Positions 17,504 through 25,896 of a DNA stretch of 42,125 nt are shown here, piece by piece. The DNA is from an uncultured Clostridia bacterium (lineage in GTDB: Bacteria; Bacillota; Clostridia; Lachnospirales; CAMVHY01), in NCBI GenBank assembly GCA_946415665.1, contig CAMKTI010000002.1, positions 1-42,125 on the forward strand, read 5' to 3'. Below the pieces are notes generated by a model, which was not told where the DNA came from, did not search any database, and saw nothing but the letters and a program-made list of their open reading frames with translations. A program made the position numbers and the translations under genes. The stretch's first letter is position 1. Each line of letters starts with the position of its first letter.

Positions 17504-18130
17504 TTACTTGGAATACAACTCAACTATAAGTGTCATGTTAACATCAGAATCTATCTGCTCACGCTTTGGCTCGCTAACAATACTACCCTTATAATTATCC
17601 TTATTGCAATTTAACCATTCCGGAACGATTCGATCGCCCGTTTCTTCTAAAATCATTTTAAATAATTCTAACGGCTCACCATCGTGCTTAATTTCTATTA
17701 TATCCCCAACTTTAACCAAATAAGACGGAATATTAACTTTACGACCATTAACCAAAATATGATTATGTCTCACTAACTGTCTTGCCTCCGAACGCGACCT
17801 AGCAAATCCCAATCTATAAACAACATTATCCAAGCGTTTTTCCAACAAAATTAATAGATTATCACCAGTTATGCCCTCCATTCCGTCAGCTTCGCGATAA
17901 TAAATTCTAAATTGCCTTTCCAAAACTCCATATACTCTTTTTGCTATTTGCTTTTCTTTTTGTTGAAGTCCATATTCAGACAATTTTACTTTATTTTTAC
18001 CATGTTGTCCCGGCGGATAATTTCTTCTATCAATTGCACACGCCGCACATGAACAGCGTGAGCCTTTTAAAAATAATTTTTTACCTGCTCTTCTGCAAAA
18101 TCTACACTTTGCTCCTATATATTTTGCCAC
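17504..18130 (-). CDS. rpsD: 30S ribosomal protein uS4
   Basis: uS4 is a primary 16S rRNA-binding protein of the 30S subunit and can act as a translational repressor in some bacteria. The 208-residue product has an N-terminal zinc cluster (cysteines 9, 12, 26 and 31), then the S4 domain with LGFARSRSEARQLVRHNHI and VNGRKVNIPSY. The start is GTG 18130, six bases after GGAGGG, giving the family N-terminus MAKYIGAKC. It lies between rpsK and rpoA. Confidence 0.97.
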   Translation of the reverse strand: MAKYIGAKCRFCRRAGKKLFLKGSRCSCAACAIDRRNYPPGQHGKNKVKLSEYGLQQKEKQIAKRVYGVLERQFRIYYREADGMEGITGDNLLILLEKRLDNVVYRLGFARSRSEARQLVRHNHILVNGRKVNIPSYLVKVGDIIEIKHDGEPLELFKMILEETGDRIVPEWLNCNKDNYKGSIVSEPKREQIDSDVNMTLIVELYSK

Positions 18131-18158
18131 AATCAACCCTCCATTTATTTATAAATTA

Positions 18159-18560
18159 CTAAACTCTTCTGCGTTTCGGTGGCCTACAACCATTATGTGG
18201 CATAGGTGTCACATCTTTTATAACAGTAACTTCTAATCCACTCACTTGCAATGCTCTAATTGCCGACTCACGTCCACTTCCCGGACCTTTTACAAATACG
18301 ACAATATATTTTACTCCATAATCCGAAACTTTTTTTGCTGCTGCTTCTGCTGCCATTTGTGCGGCATACGGTGTTGATTTTTTCGATCCCTTAAAACCTA
18401 ATTCGCCTGCACTCGCTTGCGCCAAAACATTTCCATGCTCATCCGTAATTGCCACAATCGTATTATTAAAACTGGACTGAATATGCGCCTGTCCATTAAT
18501 AACGGATCTTATTTTACGACGTTTTTTTTTCGTTTGCGCCAATGTCTTTGCTTTTGGCAT
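18159..18560 (-). CDS. rpsK: 30S ribosomal protein uS11
   Basis: uS11 of the 30S platform, 133 residues. Typical segments are GQAHIQSSFNNTIVAITD, NVLAQASAGELGFKGSKKST and the end VTPMPHNGCRPPKRRRV. The start ATG 18560 follows a GGAGGTG site. It sits between rpsM and rpsD, as in other Firmicutes. Confidence 0.97.
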   Translation of the reverse strand: MPKAKTLAQTKKKRRKIRSVINGQAHIQSSFNNTIVAITDEHGNVLAQASAGELGFKGSKKSTPYAAQMAAEAAAKKVSDYGVKYIVVFVKGPGSGRESAIRALQVSGLEVTVIKDVTPMPHNGCRPPKRRRV

Positions 18561-18584
18561 TAATCAATTACACCTCCATTAAAT

Positions 18585-18968
18585 TTATTTTTTCTTATTC
18601 GCTATAGTTCGTCTTGGTCCTTTACGTGTTCTAGCATTAGTCTTTGTTTTTTGACCACGAACTGGAAGCCCTTTTCTGTGGCGAATTCCGCGATAACAAC
18701 CAATTTCGATTAAGCGCTTTATATTAAAAGCAACCTCTGCTCTTAATTCACCTTCAAATTTTTCGCCATGTTCACCAAGCTTATTTATTACATTTCTAAT
18801 TTTTGCAACATCTGCATCGGCTAAATTTTTTACTCTTATATCAGGATCAACATCTGCTTTTTTTAATATCATTTGTGATTTTTTTAGTCCAATTCCATAT
18901 ATATAAGTCAATGCAATTTCAATTCTTTTTTCTTTCGGCAAATCAATATTCAAAATACGCGTTGTCAT
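18585..18968 (-). CDS. rpsM: 30S ribosomal protein uS13
   Basis: uS13 of the 30S head, contacting the P-site tRNA and bridging to the 50S subunit. The 127-residue product has the helical domain IALTYIYGIGLKKSQMILKK and the basic tail GLPVRGQKTKTNARTRKGPR. The ATG start follows a GGGAGGGAG site. It sits between rpmJ and rpsK. Confidence 0.97.
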   Translation of the reverse strand: MTTRILNIDLPKEKRIEIALTYIYGIGLKKSQMILKKADVDPDIRVKNLADADVAKIRNVINKLGEHGEKFEGELRAEVAFNIKRLIEIGCYRGIRHRKGLPVRGQKTKTNARTRKGPRRTIANKKK

Positions 18969-19010
18969 TTAATTTAATTTCTCCCTCCCTAAATTAATAA
19001 ATAAAAATCA

Positions 19011-19124
19011 TCAACCTTGTGCTTGTTTATGCTTAGGATTTTCACAAATTACCCTTACCCTTCCTTTGCGTCTTATAATTTTACATTTATCACATATTTT
19101 TTTTACTGAAGGGCGTACTTTCAT
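19011..19124 (-). CDS. rpmJ: 50S ribosomal protein bL36
   Basis: A 37-residue bL36, the smallest protein of the large subunit. The translation begins MKVRPSVKKICDKCKIIRRK and ends ENPKHKQAQG, keeping the zinc-binding Cys-Cys-Cys-His set (CDKC, then C and H). ATG 19124 follows GGGGGTGAT. It sits between infA and rpsM, its usual place, and ends with TGA. Confidence 0.95.
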   Translation of the reverse strand: MKVRPSVKKICDKCKIIRRKGRVRVICENPKHKQAQG

Positions 19125-19145
19125 AGCAAATCACCCCCAAAAAAA

Positions 19146-19364
19146 TTATTTCTCTCGCCATACAATTCGCCCTTTTGTCAAATCATACGGAGACATTTCA
19201 ACCCGAACTTTATCTCCGGGAAGTATCCTTATAAAATTCATTCTCAAACGACCTGAAATATGTGCAACAATTTTATGGCCATTAGACAATTCTACTATAA
19301 ATTCAGCATTCGGTAATTTTTCCACAACTGTCCCTTCCATTTCTATAACATCACTCTTGGACAA
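19146..19364 (-). CDS. infA: Translation initiation factor IF-1
   Basis: IF-1 is a single OB-fold protein that binds the A site of the 30S subunit during initiation. I start it at TTG 19364, giving 72 residues beginning (M)SKSDVIEMEGTVVEKLPNAE, the family's usual length and N-terminus. A GTG nine bases upstream lies too close to the GGGAG site. The central GHKIVAHISGRLRMNFIRIL and late SPYDLTKGRIVWR are typical. The start nearly abuts the stop of the KOW gene at 19366, suggesting coupled translation. Confidence 0.95.
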   Translation of the reverse strand: MSKSDVIEMEGTVVEKLPNAEFIVELSNGHKIVAHISGRLRMNFIRILPGDKVRVEMSPYDLTKGRIVWREK

Positions 19365-19365
19365 A

Positions 19366-19635
19366 TTACCCACTCTCCCTGCTTTTTATATTTACATAAT
19401 TTTTTATCGCCATTTTTATATCTAAGTCCAAACAGTTTCCTTTCGATATTTTTTTTATAATCTCATCACAAATATAATTCGTAACTTGCACATGCTTTAT
19501 TTTTTTTCTCTTTGGATTTTTAAATAATCTTTTACTGCCGTCGACCAAATATAAATATAAATCATTTTCAGCTATAACAACAAATATTTTTCCTTTGTCA
19601 TGTCCACATTTAGAATAAACTATATGCCCAATCAA
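19366..19635 (-). CDS. KOW-domain RNA-binding protein (L14e-like)
   Basis: An 89-residue protein with an N-terminal KOW-type motif (IGHIVYSKCGHDKGKIFVVI) followed by LYLVDGSKRLFKNPKRKKIK, like the archaeal/eukaryotic L14e-type proteins. Small proteins of this type are commonly encoded between map and infA in Clostridia. Their precise role is not established; ribosome or RNA binding is likely. The start is TTG 19635 with AAAGGTGAT just upstream, and the gene nearly touches both neighbours. Confidence 0.8.
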   Translation of the reverse strand: MIGHIVYSKCGHDKGKIFVVIAENDLYLYLVDGSKRLFKNPKRKKIKHVQVTNYICDEIIKKISKGNCLDLDIKMAIKNYVNIKSRESG

Positions 19636-19651
19636 AAAATCACCTTTTTTC

Positions 19652-20401
19652 TCAAACCATCGTCAAAATTTCAGGCTCGCCATCACAAATCAAAATAGTA
19701 TTTTCATAATGTGCCGAACATTTTTTATCAGCTGTTATAACTGTCCAACCGTCATCCAAAGAAATAACACGATCAGTTCCAATATTAACCATAGGCTCTA
19801 TCGCTAAAGTCATGCCGGCACTTAATTTTGGCCCGCGTCTATTTTGCTTATAATTCGGAATCTCAGGTGCTTCGTGCATATTAGTTCCTATGCCATGACC
19901 AACATAATCCTTAACCACAGAAAAACCATTTTTTTCAACATAATCCTGAACTGCTTCAGAAATTTCAAACAAGTGACATCCAGATTTAGCAAATTTAATT
20001 CCCTCAAAAAAACTCTGTCTAGTAACTTCTACTAACTTTTTATTTTCATCACTAGTTTCGCCCAAAATAAATGTCCTTGCAGCATCTCCGTAATAACCGT
20101 CAAAAATCGCCCCAACATCAATACTTACAACATCGCCAGCTTTTAATTTCCTTTCTCCAGGAATTCCGTGTATAACTTCTTCATTTATAGAAATACAAGA
20201 CGATGCAGGATATCCTCTGTAATTTAAAAAACCCGGCACAGCGTTACGAGACCTAATATAATTCTCGATAATTTTATCTAGTTCGCGCGTTGTTATGCCT
20301 ACACAAATATTTTTTTCTGCAACTTCTAAGGCTTTTCCAGTAATTTCTCCGGCCACACGCATTTTTTTAATTTCACTTTCGCTTTTTATTGTTATTGGCA
20401 T
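19652..20401 (-). CDS. map: Methionine aminopeptidase, type I
   Basis: Removes the initiator methionine from new proteins. The product is 249 residues, with the two-metal site intact: D95 (SIDVG), D106 (YYGDAAR), H169 (VGHGIG), E202 (AIEPM) and E233 (HYENT), plus the substrate-contacting H78 (EVIHGIPG). It follows secY directly; the adk gene usually found between them in Firmicutes is absent here. It ends with TGA and is followed by the KOW gene. Confidence 0.97.
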   Translation of the reverse strand: MPITIKSESEIKKMRVAGEITGKALEVAEKNICVGITTRELDKIIENYIRSRNAVPGFLNYRGYPASSCISINEEVIHGIPGERKLKAGDVVSIDVGAIFDGYYGDAARTFILGETSDENKKLVEVTRQSFFEGIKFAKSGCHLFEISEAVQDYVEKNGFSVVKDYVGHGIGTNMHEAPEIPNYKQNRRGPKLSAGMTLAIEPMVNIGTDRVISLDDGWTVITADKKCSAHYENTILICDGEPEILTMV

Positions 20402-20424
20402 ACAAAAATCCCTCCAGACTAATT

Positions 20425-21666
20425 TTAACTTAAAAAACCTTTATAATTGCGTACTAATAACTGCGAATCTAATTGCTTTATGATTTCAAGAGCAACGCCT
20501 GTCACGATCAATAAAGTCGTTCCACCAAATCCAACTTTAATTTTAAATACCCATTCAAGAATTACTGGCATAATCGCAACGATTGCGTAAAAAAGTGCTC
20601 CGATCCAAGATAATTTATTAATCGAATTTTGAATATAATCTGAAGTTGGTTTTCCTGGACGAATCCCTGGAATAAAACCGCCGCTCTTTTTTATATTTTC
20701 AGCAATCTCAACCGAATTAACCGTAAACGACGTATAAAAAAACGTAAAGCAAAATATTAAAAATACATAAATAAGCGTTCCCCACGGATTAGTAATATCT
20801 AAAAACTCAACAATTTTTTTTAACTTATCCGAATGCCATATCTGATAAACAGTCGCAGGAAATTGCATCAATGAAATCGCAAAAATTATCGACATTACTC
20901 CAGCAATATTTATCTTAATCGGAATATAAGAATCTTTGGCGCTAAACACCCCTACCGTTTTTTTTGAATACTGAACCAAAATTCTTCTTTCTCCATCTTG
21001 CACCCAAATAACAAACGCCATAACAATTATAAATAACAGTATCAGTGATCCAATTTTAATCCAAGAATAAATATCACTATCATTTTGGGGATATAAATTC
21101 ATAATTCCATTTGGCAATCCAGATAAAATATTTGCAAAAATAATAAACGAAGATCCGTTTCCCATTCCATATTCATTCAACATTTCGCCAAGCCACATAA
21201 CAAATATCGAACCTGTTACTAAAGCAATTAAAGCAACGGCATAAACAAAAAAGTTTTGGTAAATAAACAAGCCTTTTAACATATAAATATATCCAGCGCC
21301 CTGCATCAACGACAATAAAATTGCCATTAACCTTGTATACTGATCAATTTTTTTTCTGCCTTCTTTACCATCTTTTTTTAATTGCTCCAAACTTGGAATC
21401 GCAACTGTTAATAATTGCAAAATTATCGACGCGGTTATATACGGACCAATTCCTAAAGCAAAAATTGACGCATAACCTCCACCGGATATAATCGCAAACA
21501 ACGACTGTTTCGAAGCTGCCTTAAACAAACTTATTAACTTTAAATTTAAAGCCGGCAAATAAATATGTGCCCCAAGCCTGTAAACTAAAAGCGCAATAAA
21601 AATATTAAATAATTTCCTGCGTACATCTTTTAATTTTAAAGCTTTGGCAAAAGTTTTAAAAAACAT
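20425..21666 (-). CDS. secY: Protein translocase subunit SecY
   Basis: The channel-forming subunit of the Sec translocase, in the cytoplasmic membrane. The 413-residue product has about ten hydrophobic segments. It shows the typical N-terminal VRRKLFNIFIALLVYRLGAH, the segment IGPYITASIILQLL, the cytoplasmic loop LEQLKKDGKEGRKKIDQYTR and GFIPGIRPGKPT. It is slightly shorter than average. Its start codon overlaps the rplO stop by one base (TAATG), which points to translational coupling. A working general secretion pathway is implied. Confidence 0.97.
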   Translation of the reverse strand: MFFKTFAKALKLKDVRRKLFNIFIALLVYRLGAHIYLPALNLKLISLFKAASKQSLFAIISGGGYASIFALGIGPYITASIILQLLTVAIPSLEQLKKDGKEGRKKIDQYTRLMAILLSLMQGAGYIYMLKGLFIYQNFFVYAVALIALVTGSIFVMWLGEMLNEYGMGNGSSFIIFANILSGLPNGIMNLYPQNDSDIYSWIKIGSLILLFIIVMAFVIWVQDGERRILVQYSKKTVGVFSAKDSYIPIKINIAGVMSIIFAISLMQFPATVYQIWHSDKLKKIVEFLDITNPWGTLIYVFLIFCFTFFYTSFTVNSVEIAENIKKSGGFIPGIRPGKPTSDYIQNSINKLSWIGALFYAIVAIMPVILEWVFKIKVGFGGTTLLIVTGVALEIIKQLDSQLLVRNYKGFLS

Positions 21667-22121
21667 TAAACCACCTCTGCTTTTCCACCCGAAGCTTCAA
21701 TTTTTTCTTTGGCCGACTTACTAAAAGCATTTGCCTTAATAAAAATTTTTTTATTAAAATCGCCGTTAGCCAAAACTTTAAAACCATCATATTTTTTACT
21801 AAAAATACCTTTTGATTTTAATACCTCAAAATCAACATTTGCTCCATCATCAAATAATTTATTTACTAAGCCTAAATTTATAATCAAAATTATTTTCTTA
21901 TTTCTATTTTTAAAACCCCGTTTAGGAACTCTTCTAAACTGTGGCATCTGTCCACCTTCAAAACCTAATCTTACACCGCCACCGCTTCTTGCATTTTGAC
22001 CTTTATGTCCGCGTCCTGCAGTTTTTCCATTTCCTGATCCGTGTCCACGTCCTTTACGAAAAGATTTCCGTTTACTCTTGGGATTTACAACCAAATTACC
22101 AATCCTAATTATACTTTTCAT
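21666..22121 (-). CDS. rplO: 50S ribosomal protein uL15
   Basis: uL15 of the large subunit, 151 residues. The Gly- and Arg-rich N-terminal half (KGRGHGSGNGKTAGRGHKGQ, FEGGQMPQFRRVPKRGF) is typical. The C-terminal globular part is divergent but ends with the usual AFSKSAKEKIEASGGKAEVV. It lies downstream of the rpmD relic instead of an intact rpmD. Confidence 0.95.
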   Translation of the reverse strand: MKSIIRIGNLVVNPKSKRKSFRKGRGHGSGNGKTAGRGHKGQNARSGGGVRLGFEGGQMPQFRRVPKRGFKNRNKKIILIINLGLVNKLFDDGANVDFEVLKSKGIFSKKYDGFKVLANGDFNKKIFIKANAFSKSAKEKIEASGGKAEVV

Positions 22122-22155
22122 CTAATCTCACCTCTCAATATTTATTTTTAGCTTT

Positions 22156-22246
22156 TCAAATTTTTTTCAACACATTAGCTATCGATTTATTATTCTTTTC
22201 CACTTGCTACTCTTCACAATCAACCAAAACTATTCTTAATCTTCAT
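22156..22246 (-). pseudogene. rpmD: Relic of rpmD (uL30)
   Basis: Where rpmD normally lies, between rpsE and rplO, there is no room for a full gene. A decayed one can still be read. From an ATG at 22246, overlapping the end of rpsE, the codons give M-K-I-K. After one extra base the other frame gives IVLVDCEE, a stop, QVEKNNKSIANVLKKI and another stop. This follows the uL30 pattern (KITLV-S, then EKQ-ATV-ALGL-KI). The second half of the gene is missing. The resemblance is by eye, but position and order agree. Confidence 0.6.
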
Positions 22247-22868
22247 TTTTTTTCGTGTGTAATTTTAATATATCTTCTGGTGATTTCAAATTCTTAAACG
22301 CTTCGATTACAGCTTTCGTAATATTATGCTTATTTCTCGAACCAATCGATTTGCTTCTAACATTTTTTATTCCAGCAAGTTCCATAATAATTCTCACAGG
22401 ACCACCAGCAATAATACCAGTACCTTCTTTCGCTGGCTTTATTAATACACGTGAAGCACCAAATTTTCCAATAATCTCATGATAAATACTTTCGTTATCA
22501 TTCATTTTCACAAAAACCAAATTTTTTTTAGCATTACCCGTTGCTTTACGAACCGCTTCACTTACTTCAGAAGCTTTTCCTGAACCTAATCCAATATAAC
22601 CTTTTCCATCTCCGACAGCAACAAGCGCAGCAAATCTAAAGATTCGTCCACCTTTTACAACTTTCGTAACGCGATTAACAAAAATTACTTTATCTTTAAG
22701 TTCAAGCTCATTTATAAATGCAAATTTTTTTCCCAAGAACTCAATTTTTTTCTTTTCATTTCTGCGTTCTCGTTCTCTATCTCGTTCTCTCTTTTGTCTG
22801 TTATTTCCAAATCTTGACCTTTTATCATTTCTATTTTTTTGCATCGCATTCATATTTTCTTTTCCCAA
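22236..22868 (-). CDS. rpsE: 30S ribosomal protein uS5
   Basis: uS5 of the 30S subunit, involved in decoding accuracy and mRNA unwinding. The 210-residue product has the double-stranded-RNA-binding-like domain (KDKVIFVNRVTKVVKGGRIF, FAALVAVGDGKGYIGLGSGK) and the C-terminal part with PAKEGTGIIAGGPVRIIMEL. About 40 extra N-terminal residues are very basic and Arg/Glu-rich. The start is TTG 22868, seven bases after GAGGAGG. Confidence 0.96.
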   Translation of the reverse strand: MGKENMNAMQKNRNDKRSRFGNNRQKRERDRERERRNEKKKIEFLGKKFAFINELELKDKVIFVNRVTKVVKGGRIFRFAALVAVGDGKGYIGLGSGKASEVSEAVRKATGNAKKNLVFVKMNDNESIYHEIIGKFGASRVLIKPAKEGTGIIAGGPVRIIMELAGIKNVRSKSIGSRNKHNITKAVIEAFKNLKSPEDILKLHTKKNED

Positions 22869-22903
22869 AACTTTTCCTCCTCTATTAATTATTTATTTTA
22901 CTC

Positions 22904-23260
22904 TTAAAAAATTACTCCAACACTTCTCATAGCATCAGCAAATGCTTCAACTCGTCCGTGATACTTATAGCCACTTCTGTCAAAAACTATTCTTTTTATA
23001 CCTTTTTCTAATATCCGCTTGCCGAGTATTTCACCCAAAAGTTTTGCTGCCTCTAGATTCTTTTTATTATCGCAATCAAAATTTTTTTCAAAACTCGATG
23101 CCGAAACAATAGTCACACCCTTCATATCATCTATTACTTGCGCATAAATATATTTATTCGACATAAACATACAAGCTCTCGGCTGCTCTGGCTTGCCAAA
23201 TACTCTCGATCTTAAGTGACGCTTTAATCTTAATTCTTTTTTCGTCTTTGTCTTTATCAT
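22904..23260 (-). CDS. rplR: 50S ribosomal protein uL18
   Basis: uL18 binds 5S rRNA and attaches it to the large subunit. The 118-residue product has the typical KRHLRSRVFGKPEQPRACMF and the C-terminal FDRSGYKYHGRVEAFADAMR. It sits between rplF and rpsE with good ribosome binding sites at both ends. Confidence 0.96.
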   Translation of the reverse strand: MIKTKTKKELRLKRHLRSRVFGKPEQPRACMFMSNKYIYAQVIDDMKGVTIVSASSFEKNFDCDNKKNLEAAKLLGEILGKRILEKGIKRIVFDRSGYKYHGRVEAFADAMRSVGVIF

Positions 23261-23302
23261 AATTAATTATAAACCCCTCCTATTTATATTCTTAGCAAAA
23301 AT

Positions 23303-23845
23303 TTATTTTTTGCCTGTCTTTCCCACTTTACGCCGTACTTTTTCTCCAAGATATCTTATTCCTTTTCCCTTATACGGCTCAGGTGGCTTCTTTGCTCTTA
23401 TATTCGCAGCATACTGTCCAACAGCTTCTTTATCAATTCCAGACACAATAATTTTATCTCCATCAACAGCAGTTTTGATTTCATCATTATCAAACATTAA
23501 TACCGGGTGTGCATATCCTAAACTAAGAGTTAATTTATTCCCGGCCTTAGCTGCTCTATACCCAACACCTTTAATTTCTAACGTTTTACTAAACCCTTGG
23601 GTAACTCCCGTAATCATATTACTAATTAGAGTTCTGCTTAATCCGTGTAAAGCTCTTGCTTCTTTCGAATTATCACAACGTTCAACTATAACTTCGCCAT
23701 TTTCTATTCTAACCTTTATTCTCATGCTAAATTTTTTTTCTAGTTTGCCTTTGGGTCCCTCTACAACAATAAAATTATTTTCTTCACTTTTTATTAATTT
23801 AACATTTTGGGGAACACTTATTTTTCGCTTGCCTATTCTTGACAA
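23303..23845 (-). CDS. rplF: 50S ribosomal protein uL6
   Basis: uL6 of the large subunit, near the factor-binding region. The 180-residue product has both L6 repeats and the C-terminal signature KPPEPYKGKGIRYLGEKVRR. The start is TTG 23845 after GGAGGTGAG. It is the gene between rpsH and rplR. Confidence 0.96.
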   Translation of the reverse strand: MSRIGKRKISVPQNVKLIKSEENNFIVVEGPKGKLEKKFSMRIKVRIENGEVIVERCDNSKEARALHGLSRTLISNMITGVTQGFSKTLEIKGVGYRAAKAGNKLTLSLGYAHPVLMFDNDEIKTAVDGDKIIVSGIDKEAVGQYAANIRAKKPPEPYKGKGIRYLGEKVRRKVGKTGKK

Positions 23846-23877
23846 ATTTTCTCACCTCCAAATTTAAAGACAATTCA

Positions 23878-24264
23878 TTACCAAACAAACGCCAAAACTT
23901 CTCCGCCGATCTTTAACTTGCGCGCCTGTTTATCCGTGATAATTCCCTGATTGCTAGAAATAATAGCAATACCCAAACCGTTTAAAACTTTTGGCAATTT
24001 ATCGTACCCTGAATATACTCTTAATCCAGGCTTCGAAATTCTTTTTAAACCATTTATAACTTTCATATCATCTCTTAAATAAATGCGAATAATTTTAGCA
24101 ACACTATCCCCAATAACTTCATATTTATCTATATAACCTTCATTACATAAAAGTTTCGCGATATTAATCTTAACATTAGACGCTGGGATATCAACACTTT
24201 TATGTCTTCGTTTATTTGCATTTCTAATCCTAGTCAACATATCCGCAATTGGATCAGTATCCAT
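23878..24264 (-). CDS. rpsH: 30S ribosomal protein uS8
   Basis: uS8, a primary 16S rRNA-binding protein that in some bacteria also represses the spc operon. The 128-residue product starts DTDPIADMLTRIRNA and ends with the conserved SSNQGIITDKQARKLKIGGE and VLAFVW. A GGAGG site precedes the ATG. Confidence 0.96.
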   Translation of the reverse strand: MDTDPIADMLTRIRNANKRRHKSVDIPASNVKINIAKLLCNEGYIDKYEVIGDSVAKIIRIYLRDDMKVINGLKRISKPGLRVYSGYDKLPKVLNGLGIAIISSNQGIITDKQARKLKIGGEVLAFVW

Positions 24265-24287
24265 AATATAAGCCTCCTATTTTAAAT

Positions 24288-24473
24288 TTACCAACTTGCT
24301 TTTTTCACTCCTGGAATTTGTCCGTGATATGCTAATTTCCTAAAACATATACGACAAATACCAAATTTTTTTAAAACCGCATGCGGACGTCCACAAATAT
24401 TACATCTTGTATACGCTCTCGTAGAAAATTTAGGCTCTCTTTTTTGCTTAGCTATCATCGATTTCTTAGCCAT
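24288..24473 (-). CDS. rpsN: 30S ribosomal protein uS14, zinc-binding type
   Basis: A short, 61-residue uS14 of the zinc-containing type common in Gram-positive bacteria. The zinc ligands are CNIC and CRIC, in RCNICGRPHAVLKKFGICRI. It lies between rplE and rpsH. This form requires zinc, unlike the longer zinc-free paralogs. Confidence 0.96.
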   Translation of the reverse strand: MAKKSMIAKQKREPKFSTRAYTRCNICGRPHAVLKKFGICRICFRKLAYHGQIPGVKKASW

Positions 24474-24508
24474 TGCAACCTCCCATTTAAATATTTTTCT
24501 TTAATCTA

Positions 24509-25054
24509 TTAATTTTTTTTAAAAGGCATACCATACAAACTTAATAATTCTTTTGCTTCCAAATCATTTTTCGCTGTCGTTACAATAACTATATTCATAC
24601 CGCGAATTTTATCTATTTTATCATATTCAATTTCAGGAAAAATCAATTGCTCTTTTATCCCAATCGAATAATTTCCTCGTCCGTCAAAAGAATTTGCACT
24701 TACACCATGAAAATCACGTACACGTGCTAAACTTACGTTAATCAATTTATCAAGAAAATAAAGCATTTTTTTGCCTCTGAGCGTAACTTTACAACCTAAT
24801 TTCATTCCTTTGCGCAACTTAAAAGTCGCAATAGATTTTTTAGCCATCGTAAAAATTGCTTTCTGCCCAGTAATTAATAATAAATCTCGCTTTGCATTTT
24901 CAAGTGCTTTCGAAATATCTTTTTCTGCCGTACTCATTCCAATATTTAAAATAACTTTAACTAACTTTGGCACCTGCATTTTATTTTTATATTTAAATTT
25001 CGATATCATACCGGGCACAATTTTTTCAACATAAACATCATGAGATACACTCAC
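24509..25054 (-). CDS. rplE: 50S ribosomal protein uL5
   Basis: uL5 binds 5S rRNA and contacts the P-site tRNA. The 181-residue product has VPKLVKVILNIGMSTAEKD, KLRKGMKLGCKVTLRGKKM and the C-terminal MNIVIVTTAKNDLEAKELLS. The start is GTG 25054, about ten bases after AGGAGGTG. Confidence 0.96.
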   Translation of the reverse strand: MSVSHDVYVEKIVPGMISKFKYKNKMQVPKLVKVILNIGMSTAEKDISKALENAKRDLLLITGQKAIFTMAKKSIATFKLRKGMKLGCKVTLRGKKMLYFLDKLINVSLARVRDFHGVSANSFDGRGNYSIGIKEQLIFPEIEYDKIDKIRGMNIVIVTTAKNDLEAKELLSLYGMPFKKN

Positions 25055-25086
25055 TCAAAATTACACCTCCTTGCTCAAAAATAATC

Positions 25087-25452
25087 CTAATCTATAACTT
25101 CGCCAGTCTTTCTGGCTATTCTTTTTTTTATTACAACTTTTTTTCCATTCTCTTCTTTTATCTCAATCTTATAACCAATTTTCGTTACAACTCCGTTATG
25201 CAAATACATAACATTCGAAACATCAATCGGAAATTCTTTTTTTATCAGTCCGCCCGGGTTTATTCCATTCGACTTTTTACTCATAGTTTTTATATTAACT
25301 TGCTCAACAATAACAGTTCCATTTTTTCGATTTACCAATAAAATTTTTCCTTCTTTACCCTTATCTTTTCCAGCGACAACTCTAACTAAATCGCCTTTTT
25401 TCAATTTTATTTTATAATCTATTTTTATTTTTTTTCTTCTGTGTCTTAGCAA
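25087..25452 (-). CDS. rplX: 50S ribosomal protein uL24
   Basis: uL24, an assembly initiator of the large subunit with a KOW motif (KKGDLVRVVAGKDKGKEGKI). I start it at TTG 25452, eight bases after GGAGGTG, giving 121 residues; the ATG six codons upstream overlaps that site. The conserved VEQVNIKTMSKK region is present. The last 30 residues are Lys/Glu-rich. Confidence 0.93.
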   Translation of the reverse strand: MLRHRRKKIKIDYKIKLKKGDLVRVVAGKDKGKEGKILLVNRKNGTVIVEQVNIKTMSKKSNGINPGGLIKKEFPIDVSNVMYLHNGVVTKIGYKIEIKEENGKKVVIKKRIARKTGEVID

Positions 25453-25497
25453 TAAAAAACACCTCCACAAAAATCTTCTTTATAATATATCTGTCTT

Positions 25498-25869
25498 TTA
25501 TAAAACTTCCGGAGCCAAAGAAATTATTTTTAAAAATCCACACTCTCTTAATTCGCGTGCAACCGGACCAAAAATTCTAGTTCCTCTAGGATTTTTATCT
25601 TCTTTTTTTATTATCACAGCGGCATTTTCATCAAATCTTATAAACGAACCATCATCACGACAAATTTCTCTTGTTGTTCTAACTATCACTGCTGCTACAA
25701 CATCTTTCTTTTTTACCATTCCGCCAGGAATCGCATCTTTTACAGTCGCAATAATAATATCTCCAACTCCTGCATATCTTCTTTTTGTTCCACCTAAGAC
25801 GCCTATACACAATAATTCACGCGCTCCTGAATTATCTGCAACTTTTAATCTTGTCTCGTGCTGTATCAA
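25498..25869 (-). CDS. rplN: 50S ribosomal protein uL14
   Basis: uL14 forms intersubunit bridges and is the binding platform for silencing factor RsfS. The 123-residue product has IQHETRLKVADNSGARELLC, GGTKRRYAGVGDIIIATVKD and RGTRIFGPVARELRECGFLK. The start is TTG 25869 after AAAGGAGATG. Confidence 0.96.
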   Translation of the reverse strand: MIQHETRLKVADNSGARELLCIGVLGGTKRRYAGVGDIIIATVKDAIPGGMVKKKDVVAAVIVRTTREICRDDGSFIRFDENAAVIIKKEDKNPRGTRIFGPVARELRECGFLKIISLAPEVL

Positions 25870-25896
25870 AATATCATCTCCTTTTATTTTAACTAA

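Noticed and set aside
23310..23867. Long open frames antisense to ribosomal protein genes, such as this one of 185 codons opposite rplF
   Set aside because: They are shadows of the real gene caused by biased codon use; they lack ribosome binding sites and resemble no protein.
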